Shown in pieces: positions 17,257 through 25,354 of a stretch of 64,000 bases of DNA. Each line of letters begins with the position of its first letter. Positions within the stretch are counted from its first letter, which is position 1. Source of the stretch: an uncultured Bacteroidales bacterium (lineage in GTDB: Bacteria > Bacteroidota > Bacteroidia > Bacteroidales > Muribaculaceae); assembly GCA_902792895.1 (NCBI GenBank), contig CADBBK010000006.1, forward strand, positions 1 to 64,000. Reading direction: 5' to 3'. The notes beneath the pieces are model-generated. The model ran no database searches and was not told where the DNA came from. It saw only the letters and a list, made by a program, of their open reading frames with translations. A program made the position numbers and the translations under genes.

Positions 17257-19809
17257 TTAGTTGCCGCCCATGCCGCCGGGGCCGCCGGTGATGCCGCCTC
17301 CAGTGGACTGTTTGCCGCTGTCGAGCAGGTCATCGTTCTCAATGGTCTTGCTGGCCTTCTTCACATAGGTAGAGAGGGAGCCGAAGCGGTAGCTCAGCGA
17401 GAAGACGAACTGGCGTGCCACACGCTTGCTGTTGGACCAGCCCGTCACGTCGCCATGGTCGGTATAGTACTTGAAGCCCACATACTTGCCACCGATAGGA
17501 TTCACGGCAATCAGCTGCACGGTCAGGCGGTCATCCTTGAGGAAGGAACGCTGCAGCGACAATCCGTGCCAGAAGCTCGTTCCCATGTGTCCGTACAAGT
17601 CGCCCACATAACCGCCCCACAGGCTAGCGAATCCAGTGAGCTGCAGTTTCCAGGGCAGGTACTGGGTGACGTTGGCAAAGAAGCTGCCCGAAACCCTGTT
17701 GTTCTCCAGGTCGAGCGCGCGGCTCTTGTAGTTAGTGTAAGAAATCGAACCATTGAAGACGAGGTTGGTCTTCTGCGTCATCATCCACTGCACGAAGCCT
17801 GACAGCGAGCTCGAGAAGGTCTTGAGCGTGTTGGCATAGGTGGACAGCTGTACCAGTCCCTCGGTCCACTTGACGGCGCCGATGCCGTTGTTGCTGAACT
17901 GGAACCCAGGCGTGATGTTGAACGTCAACTTGGGGCCGATGTGCATGTAGGTCATGCTCAACGAGTGGTTGTGGCAGCTACCCAGGTCGGGGTTACCGAA
18001 CGAGCGGCTTGTGGGACTCTCGACCACGGTGGGGTTCAGGTAGTTGATGCTCGGACGCTTGATGGTCGCAGCATAGGAGAGCTTGAGACTGTTTGCAAAA
18101 TTAAACTGGTAGCGCAAGCTGGCACTGGGCACCACGTCGTTGAGGTGGGCATCAAAGGCCTCCTGCTCGCCACCGGGATAGCTAGCACGCAGGTAACTGT
18201 GCTCGTAGCGCACACCGGCGCGGGCATCCCAATTCCCAGTGTGGAAAGTGTAGCTCAAGTAGGCTGCGCCCACCTGCGTCAGGTGCTTAAAGCGCAGGTC
18301 GGTATCGGCATCGATGCCCACATAGTTGAGCATGTTGTGGCTGCGGTTCAAACGGTAGATGTACTTGGCACCGGTCTCGATGGTGTGCTTGGTGGCGATG
18401 GGACGCGTCCAGTCGAGCTGCACGGTGTGCTCGTTGAAGTCCTCCTTACCGTTCTGGTTGATACCGGTATAGGGAACGGGCATGTTGAACAGTTCACTGT
18501 ACAGCGAGTTGTCCTTCTCCTTGTTGTGCAGGGCCGAGAGCATGTAGCTCAGGGTGATGGTCTCGCCCTTGCGGCCCGTGCGACGCTGGTAGTCGATGCG
18601 TCCGTCTACGTTGTAGCTGTCCGATTTCGACTTGCTGTTGCTGTTGTAGCTGTACAGCGTCTGTCCAGCGAGGTCACGCATGGTGCTGCTGTTGGTGCCG
18701 ATGCCCTTCATGTCCCAGGCATAGCCGCCTACTGACAGCGAGACGAGGTTGAGCGTGTCGGGCTCCCAGCTGGCATTCAGGTTGCCGTACTGCATGGTCA
18801 CGTGGTCGGTATTCATGAAGCCTTCGCCCAGGAGGTCGGCCCCGCTCTCCTCATAGTGGGAAAGCGACGTGGTTGTCGACTTCTGGCTGTGGCTGCCACC
18901 ATGCTGGATGCCGTAGTCGACCGACATCACCACCTTGTTGAGCTGCGTGGTCAGGTTCAAGCCGCCCACGAGGTCACCCATGTGGGTAGCCGCCGCCGTT
19001 GCCATACCCGAAACGCCCTTGAGGACGGTTCGGTCGGACATCACGATGTTGAGGATGACCGATGTGCCCTCGGCGTCATACTTGGCACCCGGGTCGGTGA
19101 TGACCTCGATGCGCTTGACGCTGCTGGCGGGCATCGCCTTGAGCAGGTCCTTGGCGTTGCGCTCGAGCGAGGGGTCGGGGTGGCCGTTGCGGAAAATCCT
19201 GAAACTGGTCTGGCCATTGACGCGGATCTCGTCCTGGCCGTCAACGCTGACCAGGGGCACCTTGCGCAGCATGGTGAGCACATTGTTGGTCTTGCTGTCG
19301 GCGTCGGCCTCAATGTTGTAGCCGATGCGGTCCACCTCCTGCTTGATGAGCTGGCGCTGGGCGGTAACCTCAATGCCCTCGAGCTGGATGTTGTCAAACA
19401 CGCTCAGCAGCGAGTCGTTCACCCAATCCTCATCGCCCTCAGGGGCCTTGACGGCATCGCGCGTCATGTTCAGCGGCATCGGGTAGCCCATGATGGTAAA
19501 GGTGCCCTCGAGGGTGTTACCCTTGAGCTCGGCCTTATAGACACCGCCGCCCTGAGGCTCGGTAACGGTGAGCTTGTTGCCCTCGAACGAAGCCTTGGTG
19601 GGCACGTCGTAGAGCTGCTGCATCGGGGAGTCCATCGTGACAGTGATGTTATCGCCGTTCTGCTGGATGTGGATGACCAGGGGAATCGACTGCGGTCCGG
19701 CGGTCATGTTGCCGCGCCAGGTGCCGTTATAGTCCTGGGCCATAGCCGTGAGGCCCGTGAGCACTACCATGAGCACACTCAGTAATCGGATAAAGAATTG
19801 ACGTTTCAT
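17257..19809 (-). CDS. TonB-dependent outer-membrane receptor with unusual N-terminal domain
   Basis: An 850-residue outer-membrane protein. A signal peptide (about 1-24, ending MAQ) is followed by a beta-rich domain at about 25-120 (YNGTWRGNM, IPLVIHIQQNG, GTFTIMGYPMPL). This resembles the small domain found ahead of some peptidases and hydrolases rather than the usual carboxypeptidase-regulatory repeat. A plug domain follows at about 160-260 (NVLTMLRKVPLVSVDGQDEI, ASSVKRIEVITDPGAKYDAEG), then a barrel of the outer-membrane beta-barrel-3 type. The end is Gly-rich (GGPGGMGG) rather than a terminal aromatic strand. No SusD partner is present. Ligand unknown. Confidence 0.85.
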   Translation of the reverse strand: MKRQFFIRLLSVLMVVLTGLTAMAQDYNGTWRGNMTAGPQSIPLVIHIQQNGDNITVTMDSPMQQLYDVPTKASFEGNKLTVTEPQGGGVYKAELKGNTLEGTFTIMGYPMPLNMTRDAVKAPEGDEDWVNDSLLSVFDNIQLEGIEVTAQRQLIKQEVDRIGYNIEADADSKTNNVLTMLRKVPLVSVDGQDEIRVNGQTSFRIFRNGHPDPSLERNAKDLLKAMPASSVKRIEVITDPGAKYDAEGTSVILNIVMSDRTVLKGVSGMATAAATHMGDLVGGLNLTTQLNKVVMSVDYGIQHGGSHSQKSTTTSLSHYEESGADLLGEGFMNTDHVTMQYGNLNASWEPDTLNLVSLSVGGYAWDMKGIGTNSSTMRDLAGQTLYSYNSNSKSKSDSYNVDGRIDYQRRTGRKGETITLSYMLSALHNKEKDNSLYSELFNMPVPYTGINQNGKEDFNEHTVQLDWTRPIATKHTIETGAKYIYRLNRSHNMLNYVGIDADTDLRFKHLTQVGAAYLSYTFHTGNWDARAGVRYEHSYLRASYPGGEQEAFDAHLNDVVPSASLRYQFNFANSLKLSYAATIKRPSINYLNPTVVESPTSRSFGNPDLGSCHNHSLSMTYMHIGPKLTFNITPGFQFSNNGIGAVKWTEGLVQLSTYANTLKTFSSSLSGFVQWMMTQKTNLVFNGSISYTNYKSRALDLENNRVSGSFFANVTQYLPWKLQLTGFASLWGGYVGDLYGHMGTSFWHGLSLQRSFLKDDRLTVQLIAVNPIGGKYVGFKYYTDHGDVTGWSNSKRVARQFVFSLSYRFGSLSTYVKKASKTIENDDLLDSGKQSTGGGITGGPGGMGGN

Positions 19810-19893
19810 AGCTATATCTGGGTTTAATTGTTTGCTGTTTTACTATATTGACGCAAAAGGGTGTCTAAAAGTTTCAACGTAACGACACTTTTT

Positions 19894-20409
19894 TTATTCT
19901 TCATTTAACAATTGTTTGATTTCCTTGATCTCGGCACAATCCTTTGACTCGGAAAAACCCGAGAATGCCCATACGACTGCCAAAAACGCGCCAAAAGGCA
20001 GGGTGGTCATCAGGACGGCATTCACGCTGCCCTTGTAATGGAGGATTCCATAGGCAACAGCCATCAGCACGAGGCCGACATAAAAACTGTATTTCCTGTT
20101 CTTTTTCATCGCGTCGTTGATGCTCAAGAGCTCATCAACATCACTAGCCTGACTCATGCGGGTCATGACCTTGAAGCGATACCAAAAGGTGAAGGCAAAC
20201 ATCAGCGTCAAGGCAACAACCGTCACGCCCTTCAACCACGCCATGGGAGGTTCGACAAATATCAAGTATGCAGCTATGGGAATTACCGTGCAGAGAAAAA
20301 TCCCTTCATACTGCTGCTCCTTGGCGGCATTGACACACTTCTCGATGGACTTGTTGTACAGCTCCTGGATGCGGAGGCTCTTCTCGGTGTTGTATTTCTT
20401 AGTTTCCAT
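19894..20409 (-). CDS. Small membrane protein of unknown function (171 aa)
   Basis: Four hydrophobic stretches in two pairs (about 37-55 with 60-80, and 107-125 with 130-150) flanked by charged, helical ends, starting METKKYNTEK and ending KEIKQLLNEE. The arrangement is like that of its upstream neighbour at 20600-21163: soluble N-terminal helix, hairpin, charged linker, hairpin, charged tail. The two are probably distant paralogues. It has its own promoter. Confidence 0.6.
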   Translation of the reverse strand: METKKYNTEKSLRIQELYNKSIEKCVNAAKEQQYEGIFLCTVIPIAAYLIFVEPPMAWLKGVTVVALTLMFAFTFWYRFKVMTRMSQASDVDELLSINDAMKKNRKYSFYVGLVLMAVAYGILHYKGSVNAVLMTTLPFGAFLAVVWAFSGFSESKDCAEIKEIKQLLNEE

Positions 20410-20485
20410 AACTGAAAGTATTTTTTGGTTAGTAATATCCGGGTTGATTTTTACTTTTCTAGTGTACTACCTAACTAGCACACTG

Positions 20486-20517
20486 CAAAGGTATATCAAT
20501 AGCTGTCAATCCTCCAA
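20486..20517 (-). promoter_or_regulatory. Promoter of the 171-aa membrane protein gene
   Basis: Minus-strand TACCTTTG (20486-20493) and TTG at 20515-20517, 21 bases upstream. Confidence 0.6.
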
Positions 20518-20599
20518 ACTTTTTAACATTTTTTAAATATTTAATTCCATTTTGCAAGATTTCTCGCACTAAAGTGCCGCTACATGAATGGCCGGAGAA

Positions 20600-21163
20600 T
20601 CACTGATTCTCCTTTTCCAGGGCAATCAGTTCCTCAACATCCTTATCGCGGTAGTTGTCAATGGTCACTTGGCGCATCATCTTCCAGTAAAGGGCCATCA
20701 GAGCCGTGACCACACCCATGGCAATCACAATTCCGTACCACGGATAGCGGCCCATCATCTTAGCACAGATGCCCAGCATGGCCCATGGCCAGAAGACAAA
20801 TTGATAGATGTAGTTTTCACTAGTGATCAAGCGGTCTATCTGCCGCTGGATTTCCTGTCCGACGCCCGCGCGCTTGCAGCGGAGGTAGGTGGCAGCCTTG
20901 AAAACAAACCACACTGCGCCCATGAGAAAAAACACACCTATTATATATCCGCGCATGTTACAAGGGCAGCTATAGCGCATCGAGTAAAAATGCCAGCCGG
21001 CAATGAAAGCACACAATCCGCCAAAGATAAAGTTCTTCACCGACTTCTTGATGGACTGCTTCTTGATGGACTTGAGCAACTCGGCCTTGCGCTCTACACT
21101 TGCCATGGCTCCAGCGTCCTCGGTCTGGGCGCTCATCTGATTGTTATCGTTCTCGGGTTTCAT
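20600..21163 (-). CDS. Small membrane protein of unknown function (187 aa)
   Basis: A charged N-terminal region of about 45 residues with a Lys-rich helix (LLKSIKKQSIKKSVKN). Then come two hydrophobic helices, a basic linker (RCKRAGVGQEIQRQIDRL) and two more helices, ending in an acidic tail. Same layout as the 171-residue protein downstream. Its promoter carries the 73-bp element shared with the CPBP protease gene, which suggests the two respond to the same signal. Function unknown. Confidence 0.6.
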   Translation of the reverse strand: MKPENDNNQMSAQTEDAGAMASVERKAELLKSIKKQSIKKSVKNFIFGGLCAFIAGWHFYSMRYSCPCNMRGYIIGVFFLMGAVWFVFKAATYLRCKRAGVGQEIQRQIDRLITSENYIYQFVFWPWAMLGICAKMMGRYPWYGIVIAMGVVTALMALYWKMMRQVTIDNYRDKDVEELIALEKENQ

Positions 21164-21211
21164 AATGTTAAGATTTTATTGATTAGTATCCGTCATTTTT
21201 GTTCTCTGATG

Positions 21212-21242
21212 CAAAGTTATCCCCACCTCGATGAGGTGTCAA
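21212..21242 (-). promoter_or_regulatory. Promoter of the 187-aa membrane protein gene
   Basis: Minus-strand TAACTTTG (21212-21219) with TTG (21240-21242) exactly 20 bases upstream. Confidence 0.75.
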
Positions 21243-21308
21243 GCATTTTTTAGGTCAAAATTTCAGATTGTAAAAATTTTAGACACACTTCTGTCTAATT
21301 ATTTGACA
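21236..21308 (-). promoter_or_regulatory. Shared upstream element, copy B
   Basis: Gapless match to 3693-3765. The core palindrome is TGTCTAA-TTA-TTTGACA (21292-21308), one base off perfect. The distance from palindrome centre to the middle of the -7 box is 85 bases, identical to copy A. Confidence 0.65.
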
Positions 21309-21433
21309 AACCCGCACCAGAGGCACAATATGACGTGTCAATAATTGGAATTCCAGCAATGGAATCCGCGCTGTACACCGAGGAATCAATCAATGATATA
21401 GCCATTGGCCCTTATCCCTGCGGGGCTACGGCA

Positions 21434-21449
21434 TGGCATGATTGTTGCA
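21434..21449 (+). promoter_or_regulatory. Sigma-54 type (-24/-12) promoter of the ybjQ-like gene
   Basis: TGGCATG-ATTG-TTGCA matches the RpoN consensus TGGCACG-N4-TTGCA with one change; GG (21435-21436) and GC (21447-21448) are exactly ten bases apart. Transcription would start near 21460, 31 bases before the ATG. No TAnnTTTG box is seen in this interval. Confidence 0.65.
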
Positions 21450-21490
21450 GAATTGACGTGTGAGTTAAATTCATTAATTGATTAAGAGAT

Positions 21491-21808
21491 ATGATACTAT
21501 CGACAACGCCCCACATCGAGGGGTACAGCATCCGTGAGTACAAAGGCATCGTGACCGGCGAGACCATCATCGGCGCCAATTTACTGAAAGACTTCATGGC
21601 AGGCATCCGCGACATCGTGGGTGGCCGCTCGTCCAGCTACGAGAAAGTGCTGCGTCAGGCCAAGGACACCGCCATGAACGAGATGGTGCAGCGTGCCCAG
21701 GCCATGGGTGCCAACGCCATCGTGGGCATCGACATCGACTACGAGACCATCGGCAAAGACAACTCCATGCTCATGGTAGCCACCAGCGGCACCGCCGTGG
21801 TCATCTGA
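21491..21808 (+). CDS. YbjQ/UPF0145 family protein
   Basis: A 105-residue protein of the YbjQ (UPF0145, DUF74) family: small cytosolic oligomers sometimes called heavy-metal binding, with no firmly known role. Family features are the N-terminal [21 protein letters not shown], the central [18 protein letters not shown] and the [15 protein letters not shown] block before a C-terminal strand. It is a single gene with a sigma-54 type promoter and a strong terminator, which links it to the small-protein cluster at 47.7-50.2 kb. Confidence 0.9.
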   Translation: MILSTTPHIEGYSIREYKGIVTGETIIGANLLKDFMAGIRDIVGGRSSSYEKVLRQAKDTAMNEMVQRAQAMGANAIVGIDIDYETIGKDNSMLMVATSGTAVVI

Positions 21809-21830
21809 CCCGCGCCCCCATCAGATAACA

Positions 21831-21893
21831 AGGACAACCCCATAGGCGACACGCGACAATTCACATTGTCAATGTTGCCTATGGGGTTGTCCT
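21831..21893 (+). terminator. Long hairpin terminator of the ybjQ-like gene
   Basis: A perfect 17-bp stem (21831-21847 with 21877-21893, core ACAACCCCATAGGC with GCCTATGGGGTTGT). An inner GACAAT/ATTGTC pairing sits in the loop, and TGCGTTTT follows. Confidence 0.8.
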
Positions 21894-22062
21894 GCGTTTT
21901 CTATGGGAACGATATAAAAGTTGACCTAGATAGTTTTTTAATGCCAACCTTCAACCCGGCGAAGCCAATTTAGCAAATAATCATTTGATTAATTCGTGTA
22001 ATTCGCATTAGCCCCCGCAGGGTCTATGGACTGGCAGCTACATCATTACGTTTTCTATTGCC

Positions 22063-24441
22063 TTACTTGACAATCTCGATAGTGGTCGATGTGGCGATGT
22101 CGGCAATGGCGACAGGGATGGTGAGGGTGGCAGTGCGCTTGTCGTAGGTCATGCCTGCGGCCTTCTTGCCATTGACAGTCACCCGCGACGGCTTCTTGGT
22201 GCCGGGGATAATCAGGCGATAGTCCTTGCTGGGCGCATCGCCCTCAATCTTGCCCCTGCCCTGGATGGTGATGAAGCACGACTTGAGCTGCGGCGTGGCC
22301 ATGAAGTGGATCTCGCGATGCTTTTCATTGGCCAGCGTGCCGGTAGATTGCAGGTCGTCGTCAAACAGCACATAGGTCGACGGATGGTCGCAGGGATAAT
22401 AGACGATGTCGAGGCGGTCGGGATTGTAATCGCCCACGTTGTCCATGGCGTAGTTGGCCTGAGGAATAAACGCTCCGGCACGGGCAAACAGCGGCAGCAC
22501 CTCGAGCGGGGCGGCATAGTTAATCGTCGTGTGGCCCGCATAGCGCTTGTCGGGGTGGTTGATGTCCACCCAGGTGCCCTCGGGGAAGGTGATGTCGCGA
22601 CTCACGGCGCCCTGCTGCATCACGGGAGCCACCATCACGTCGCGGCCCCACAGGTACTGGTCCCAGATGTGGTCATAGCGGGCAATGTTCATGTCGTCCT
22701 CGTAGAAGCCCAGCGGGCGCACCATGGGCAGGCCGTTGCGGGCGTTCTCATAGGCCAGCGTGTAGTTATAGGGCAGCCAGGTGTAGCGTTCCTTGATGAT
22801 GCGCAGTGTCAGGTCGCCGTACTCGGTATAGTGGTAGGGCTCGGCATGGTAGGTCGAGTGGGTGCGCAGCACGGGCGAGAACAGGCCCAGTTGCAGCCAG
22901 CGGATGTACAGCTCGCCATCACGCTTGTTATTGGGGTCGACGGCAAAGCCGCCCACGTCGTGCGACATGTAGCCCAGGCCGCTCAGGCCCGAGTTGAGCA
23001 TGATGGTGACCTGGGGTTGGAAACCGCCCCACGAGCGCGACACGTCGGTGGACCAGGGGAACACCGAATAGCGCTGCAAGCCGGCCGTGCCCGCACGCAT
23101 CATGATCATCGGGCGGCGGTCGGGATAATCCTTCTTGAACAGGTCATAGATGATGCGGCTCCAATCGTTGCCGTACAGGTTGTGGTACTGCTCGGCAGTG
23201 AGGCCGTTGTAGTGACGGATCTCCAGCGGATGCTTCTCGGGCTCGCCCAGGTCGCCCCACCAGCCGGTCACGCCCTCCTCGGTGAGCTGCTTGTAGCGGT
23301 TGCGCAGCCACAGGCGCGTGGCGGGATTGGACACGTCAAACATGCCGCCCTGCCCTACCCAGATGGTCACCGTGTGTGTCGTGTCGGTGCCGTCGGTCTT
23401 GCAGAAGAGGCCCTGCGGGTCCAACAGCTTGTAGTTGTCGATGGCGCGGCCATTGGTAAGCACATAGGGCTGTGAGATGGTCACCACGTTGACGCCACGC
23501 TGCTTGAAGTCGCGCAGCATCTTGCGGTGGTCGGGCCACTGCTCCTTGTCCCACTCCAGGCGTCCCATGTCCTCTTCCTTGCCGTACCAGTACAGGTCAA
23601 ACACGATGCCGTCGAGCGGATAGCCCTCGCGCTTGAGCGTATCGACCACGCCCTCGCTCTCGCGCTGGTCGCGGTAGCCATACTTGGAGGTGATGTAACC
23701 CAGCGTCCACAGTGGCGGCAGCTCCTGGCGACCCGTGAGCCAAGTGAAGTTGCGCACCACGTTCTCTACCCTGCCGTTGCCGCTGATCACGTAATAGGAC
23801 AGTGGCTGCGGTGAGGTCGAGGTGTACTCGATGCCCTGCTCGCCCAGGTAGAGCGATGACTTGCAGAAGTCGTCAAAGAACACGCCGTAGCCCTTGGACG
23901 AGATCACCATCGGCATGGTGATGCCCATCTGCTTGGTGCGCTTCTCTCCCATCTGGTAGCCATAGTTCTGGGCGTTGTAGTTGATGAGCGTGTCGCCGGC
24001 CAGGTTCAACGAGTAGCCGCGCTCGCCGGCGCCGTAGAACGACTCCTGTCCCTGGTGCAGCAGCCTCACGGTCGAGGTAGTGCGGTCGCACAGGTCAGTG
24101 ATGTAGAACGTGTTGCCGCAGCTCACCGTGATGCTTCCCGTGTTCTTGTCACAGACCACACGCAAGCCATTCTCGGTGCGCAGCACGCACATATCCTCCA
24201 TGTCGTTGACCTTGACCACCGGTTTGGCATTCTTCACCGACCTGTCGTAGGCCAGCGAAGGCAGCGCCGTGCCGTTCCATCCGTCGGGAACCACGTCCAC
24301 GCGCACGATGTCATTGCCCACGGCCGTCACCGTGACCGTCTGTTTACGTTCCTCGTCATTAAACGTCATCGATTGTTGAGCGGCGGCAGCCAGCGCCAGC
24401 AGCGTCGCCACAGCCAGGATAAGAATTCTGCAGGGTTTCAT
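22063..24441 (-). CDS. Secreted GH31 family alpha-glycosidase
   Basis: A 792-residue exo-acting glycosidase (alpha-glucosidase or alpha-xylosidase type). A signal peptide ends near AAAAQQ (residue 22). The N-terminal beta-sandwich includes SFYGAGERGYSLN near 137. In the catalytic barrel, GWWGDLGEPE near 390 holds the nucleophile aspartate, WSTDVSRSWGGF near 478 the acid/base, and SHDVGGF near 510 a substrate-pocket aspartate. C-terminal beta domains start near 600, the last of the DUF5110 type. It has its own promoter and no visible sugar-binding partner, so the substrate cannot be named. Confidence 0.93.
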   Translation of the reverse strand: MKPCRILILAVATLLALAAAAQQSMTFNDEERKQTVTVTAVGNDIVRVDVVPDGWNGTALPSLAYDRSVKNAKPVVKVNDMEDMCVLRTENGLRVVCDKNTGSITVSCGNTFYITDLCDRTTSTVRLLHQGQESFYGAGERGYSLNLAGDTLINYNAQNYGYQMGEKRTKQMGITMPMVISSKGYGVFFDDFCKSSLYLGEQGIEYTSTSPQPLSYYVISGNGRVENVVRNFTWLTGRQELPPLWTLGYITSKYGYRDQRESEGVVDTLKREGYPLDGIVFDLYWYGKEEDMGRLEWDKEQWPDHRKMLRDFKQRGVNVVTISQPYVLTNGRAIDNYKLLDPQGLFCKTDGTDTTHTVTIWVGQGGMFDVSNPATRLWLRNRYKQLTEEGVTGWWGDLGEPEKHPLEIRHYNGLTAEQYHNLYGNDWSRIIYDLFKKDYPDRRPMIMMRAGTAGLQRYSVFPWSTDVSRSWGGFQPQVTIMLNSGLSGLGYMSHDVGGFAVDPNNKRDGELYIRWLQLGLFSPVLRTHSTYHAEPYHYTEYGDLTLRIIKERYTWLPYNYTLAYENARNGLPMVRPLGFYEDDMNIARYDHIWDQYLWGRDVMVAPVMQQGAVSRDITFPEGTWVDINHPDKRYAGHTTINYAAPLEVLPLFARAGAFIPQANYAMDNVGDYNPDRLDIVYYPCDHPSTYVLFDDDLQSTGTLANEKHREIHFMATPQLKSCFITIQGRGKIEGDAPSKDYRLIIPGTKKPSRVTVNGKKAAGMTYDKRTATLTIPVAIADIATSTTIEIVK

Positions 24442-24473
24442 ATTCTTCTATACTTGTTGGTTTTAGTTCTCCG

Positions 24474-24503
24474 CAAAGATAAGAGAATTCTTCTACAGAA
24501 CAA
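24474..24503 (-). promoter_or_regulatory. Promoter of the GH31 gene
   Basis: Minus-strand TATCTTTG (24474-24481) with TTG (24501-24503) 19 bases upstream. Confidence 0.75.
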
Positions 24504-24545
24504 TGACAACGTCACATAAAACTTTGACAACCGCCACAAATCTCC

Positions 24546-24571
24546 CATGAGGCCATCGGTCCGGCCTCATG
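24546..24571. terminator. Hairpin between the cohesin-dockerin gene and GH31
   Basis: A perfect 9-bp stem, CATGAGGCC (24546-24554) with GGCCTCATG (24563-24571). The T tract on the minus strand is poor, so termination is inferred mainly from position. Confidence 0.5.
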
Positions 24572-24580
24572 TGCCACACT

Positions 24581-25258
24581 CTATGGCAATGACGCTAACA
24601 AGGTGGAACGCAGCAGGTCGATGAGTTCACTCACGTCACCGATGGCTATTACCCCATCACCATCCATATCGGCATTAGCCGCGTTGAAAGGAAAAACTTC
24701 GACCCCCAGTAGATAGTCAATGAGAGCCGACAAGTCAGCGATTGCCACTGTCCCATCGTCGTCCACATCTCCAAGCAACGGGGTGACCGCCGTCACGGTG
24801 CAACTATGGTCGGGCAATCTCACCTCCACCGCGTCCAGCGTGGTGAACAGGACATTTTTGAGCTCGATGATAGCAGTGTCGGCAAAATCATCGCTTGCTG
24901 TGACTGGTACCGTCACGAGGGCACCATTGTTACCATTATAAGGTTCCAAATCGACAGAATAGGACAACAGGCGAATGCCACCGTCGGGTAGCCTGTTCAC
25001 GCTGAGCACATGATTTCCCTTGCGCTCAGTCAGTGCAAAGCCATACACCCCATTATCACTATCCACGCTTAATTGCTCTGGCAGATAGACATCGGCCTGA
25101 AAAGCGGTGTATTGCGCTTCATTGGTCAACACCAAGGGCATCACAACCGTTTTACCTCGAGCTATGGCAAAATCTTCAATAAACAGCCTGTCGGTGGCTG
25201 CTGCACTCAGCAGACAACAGGCCAGCGTCGATAACAGGAAAAGCCTTTTCATCTTCAT
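24581..25258 (-). CDS. Secreted cohesin-like plus dockerin-like protein
   Basis: A 225-residue exported protein. A signal peptide (MKMKRLFLLSTLACCLLS) is followed by a beta-sandwich at about 22-150 with the cohesin pattern: FAIARGKTVVMPLVLTN, YTAFQADVYLPEQL, GALVTVPVTAS. A dockerin-like pair of calcium-binding repeats, GDVDDDGTVAIADLSALIDYLL and ADMDGDGVIAIGDVSELIDLL, ends the protein. The start at 25258 is used because an upstream in-frame ATG (25321) lies inside a terminator hairpin. It follows a related 1061-residue protein. Cohesin assignment rests on pattern only. Confidence 0.72.
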   Translation of the reverse strand: MKMKRLFLLSTLACCLLSAAATDRLFIEDFAIARGKTVVMPLVLTNEAQYTAFQADVYLPEQLSVDSDNGVYGFALTERKGNHVLSVNRLPDGGIRLLSYSVDLEPYNGNNGALVTVPVTASDDFADTAIIELKNVLFTTLDAVEVRLPDHSCTVTAVTPLLGDVDDDGTVAIADLSALIDYLLGVEVFPFNAANADMDGDGVIAIGDVSELIDLLRSTLLASLP

Positions 25259-25281
25259 GTCATACTCACGATTGTAAAATG

Positions 25282-25338
25282 AAAAATGGGCTAATCGGCC
25301 ATCCACTACGTTTCCATTCATCCTGGTCGATTAGCCCA
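25282..25338 (-). terminator. Terminator of the 1061-aa surface protein gene
   Basis: On the minus strand TGGGCTAATCG (25328-25338) pairs with CGATTAGCCCA (25287-25297). The stem is extendable to about 15 bp, and ATTTTTC follows. It partly overlaps the upstream end of the longer alternative frame of the next gene. Confidence 0.8.
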
Positions 25339-25354
25339 ATCACTATGATCAATC

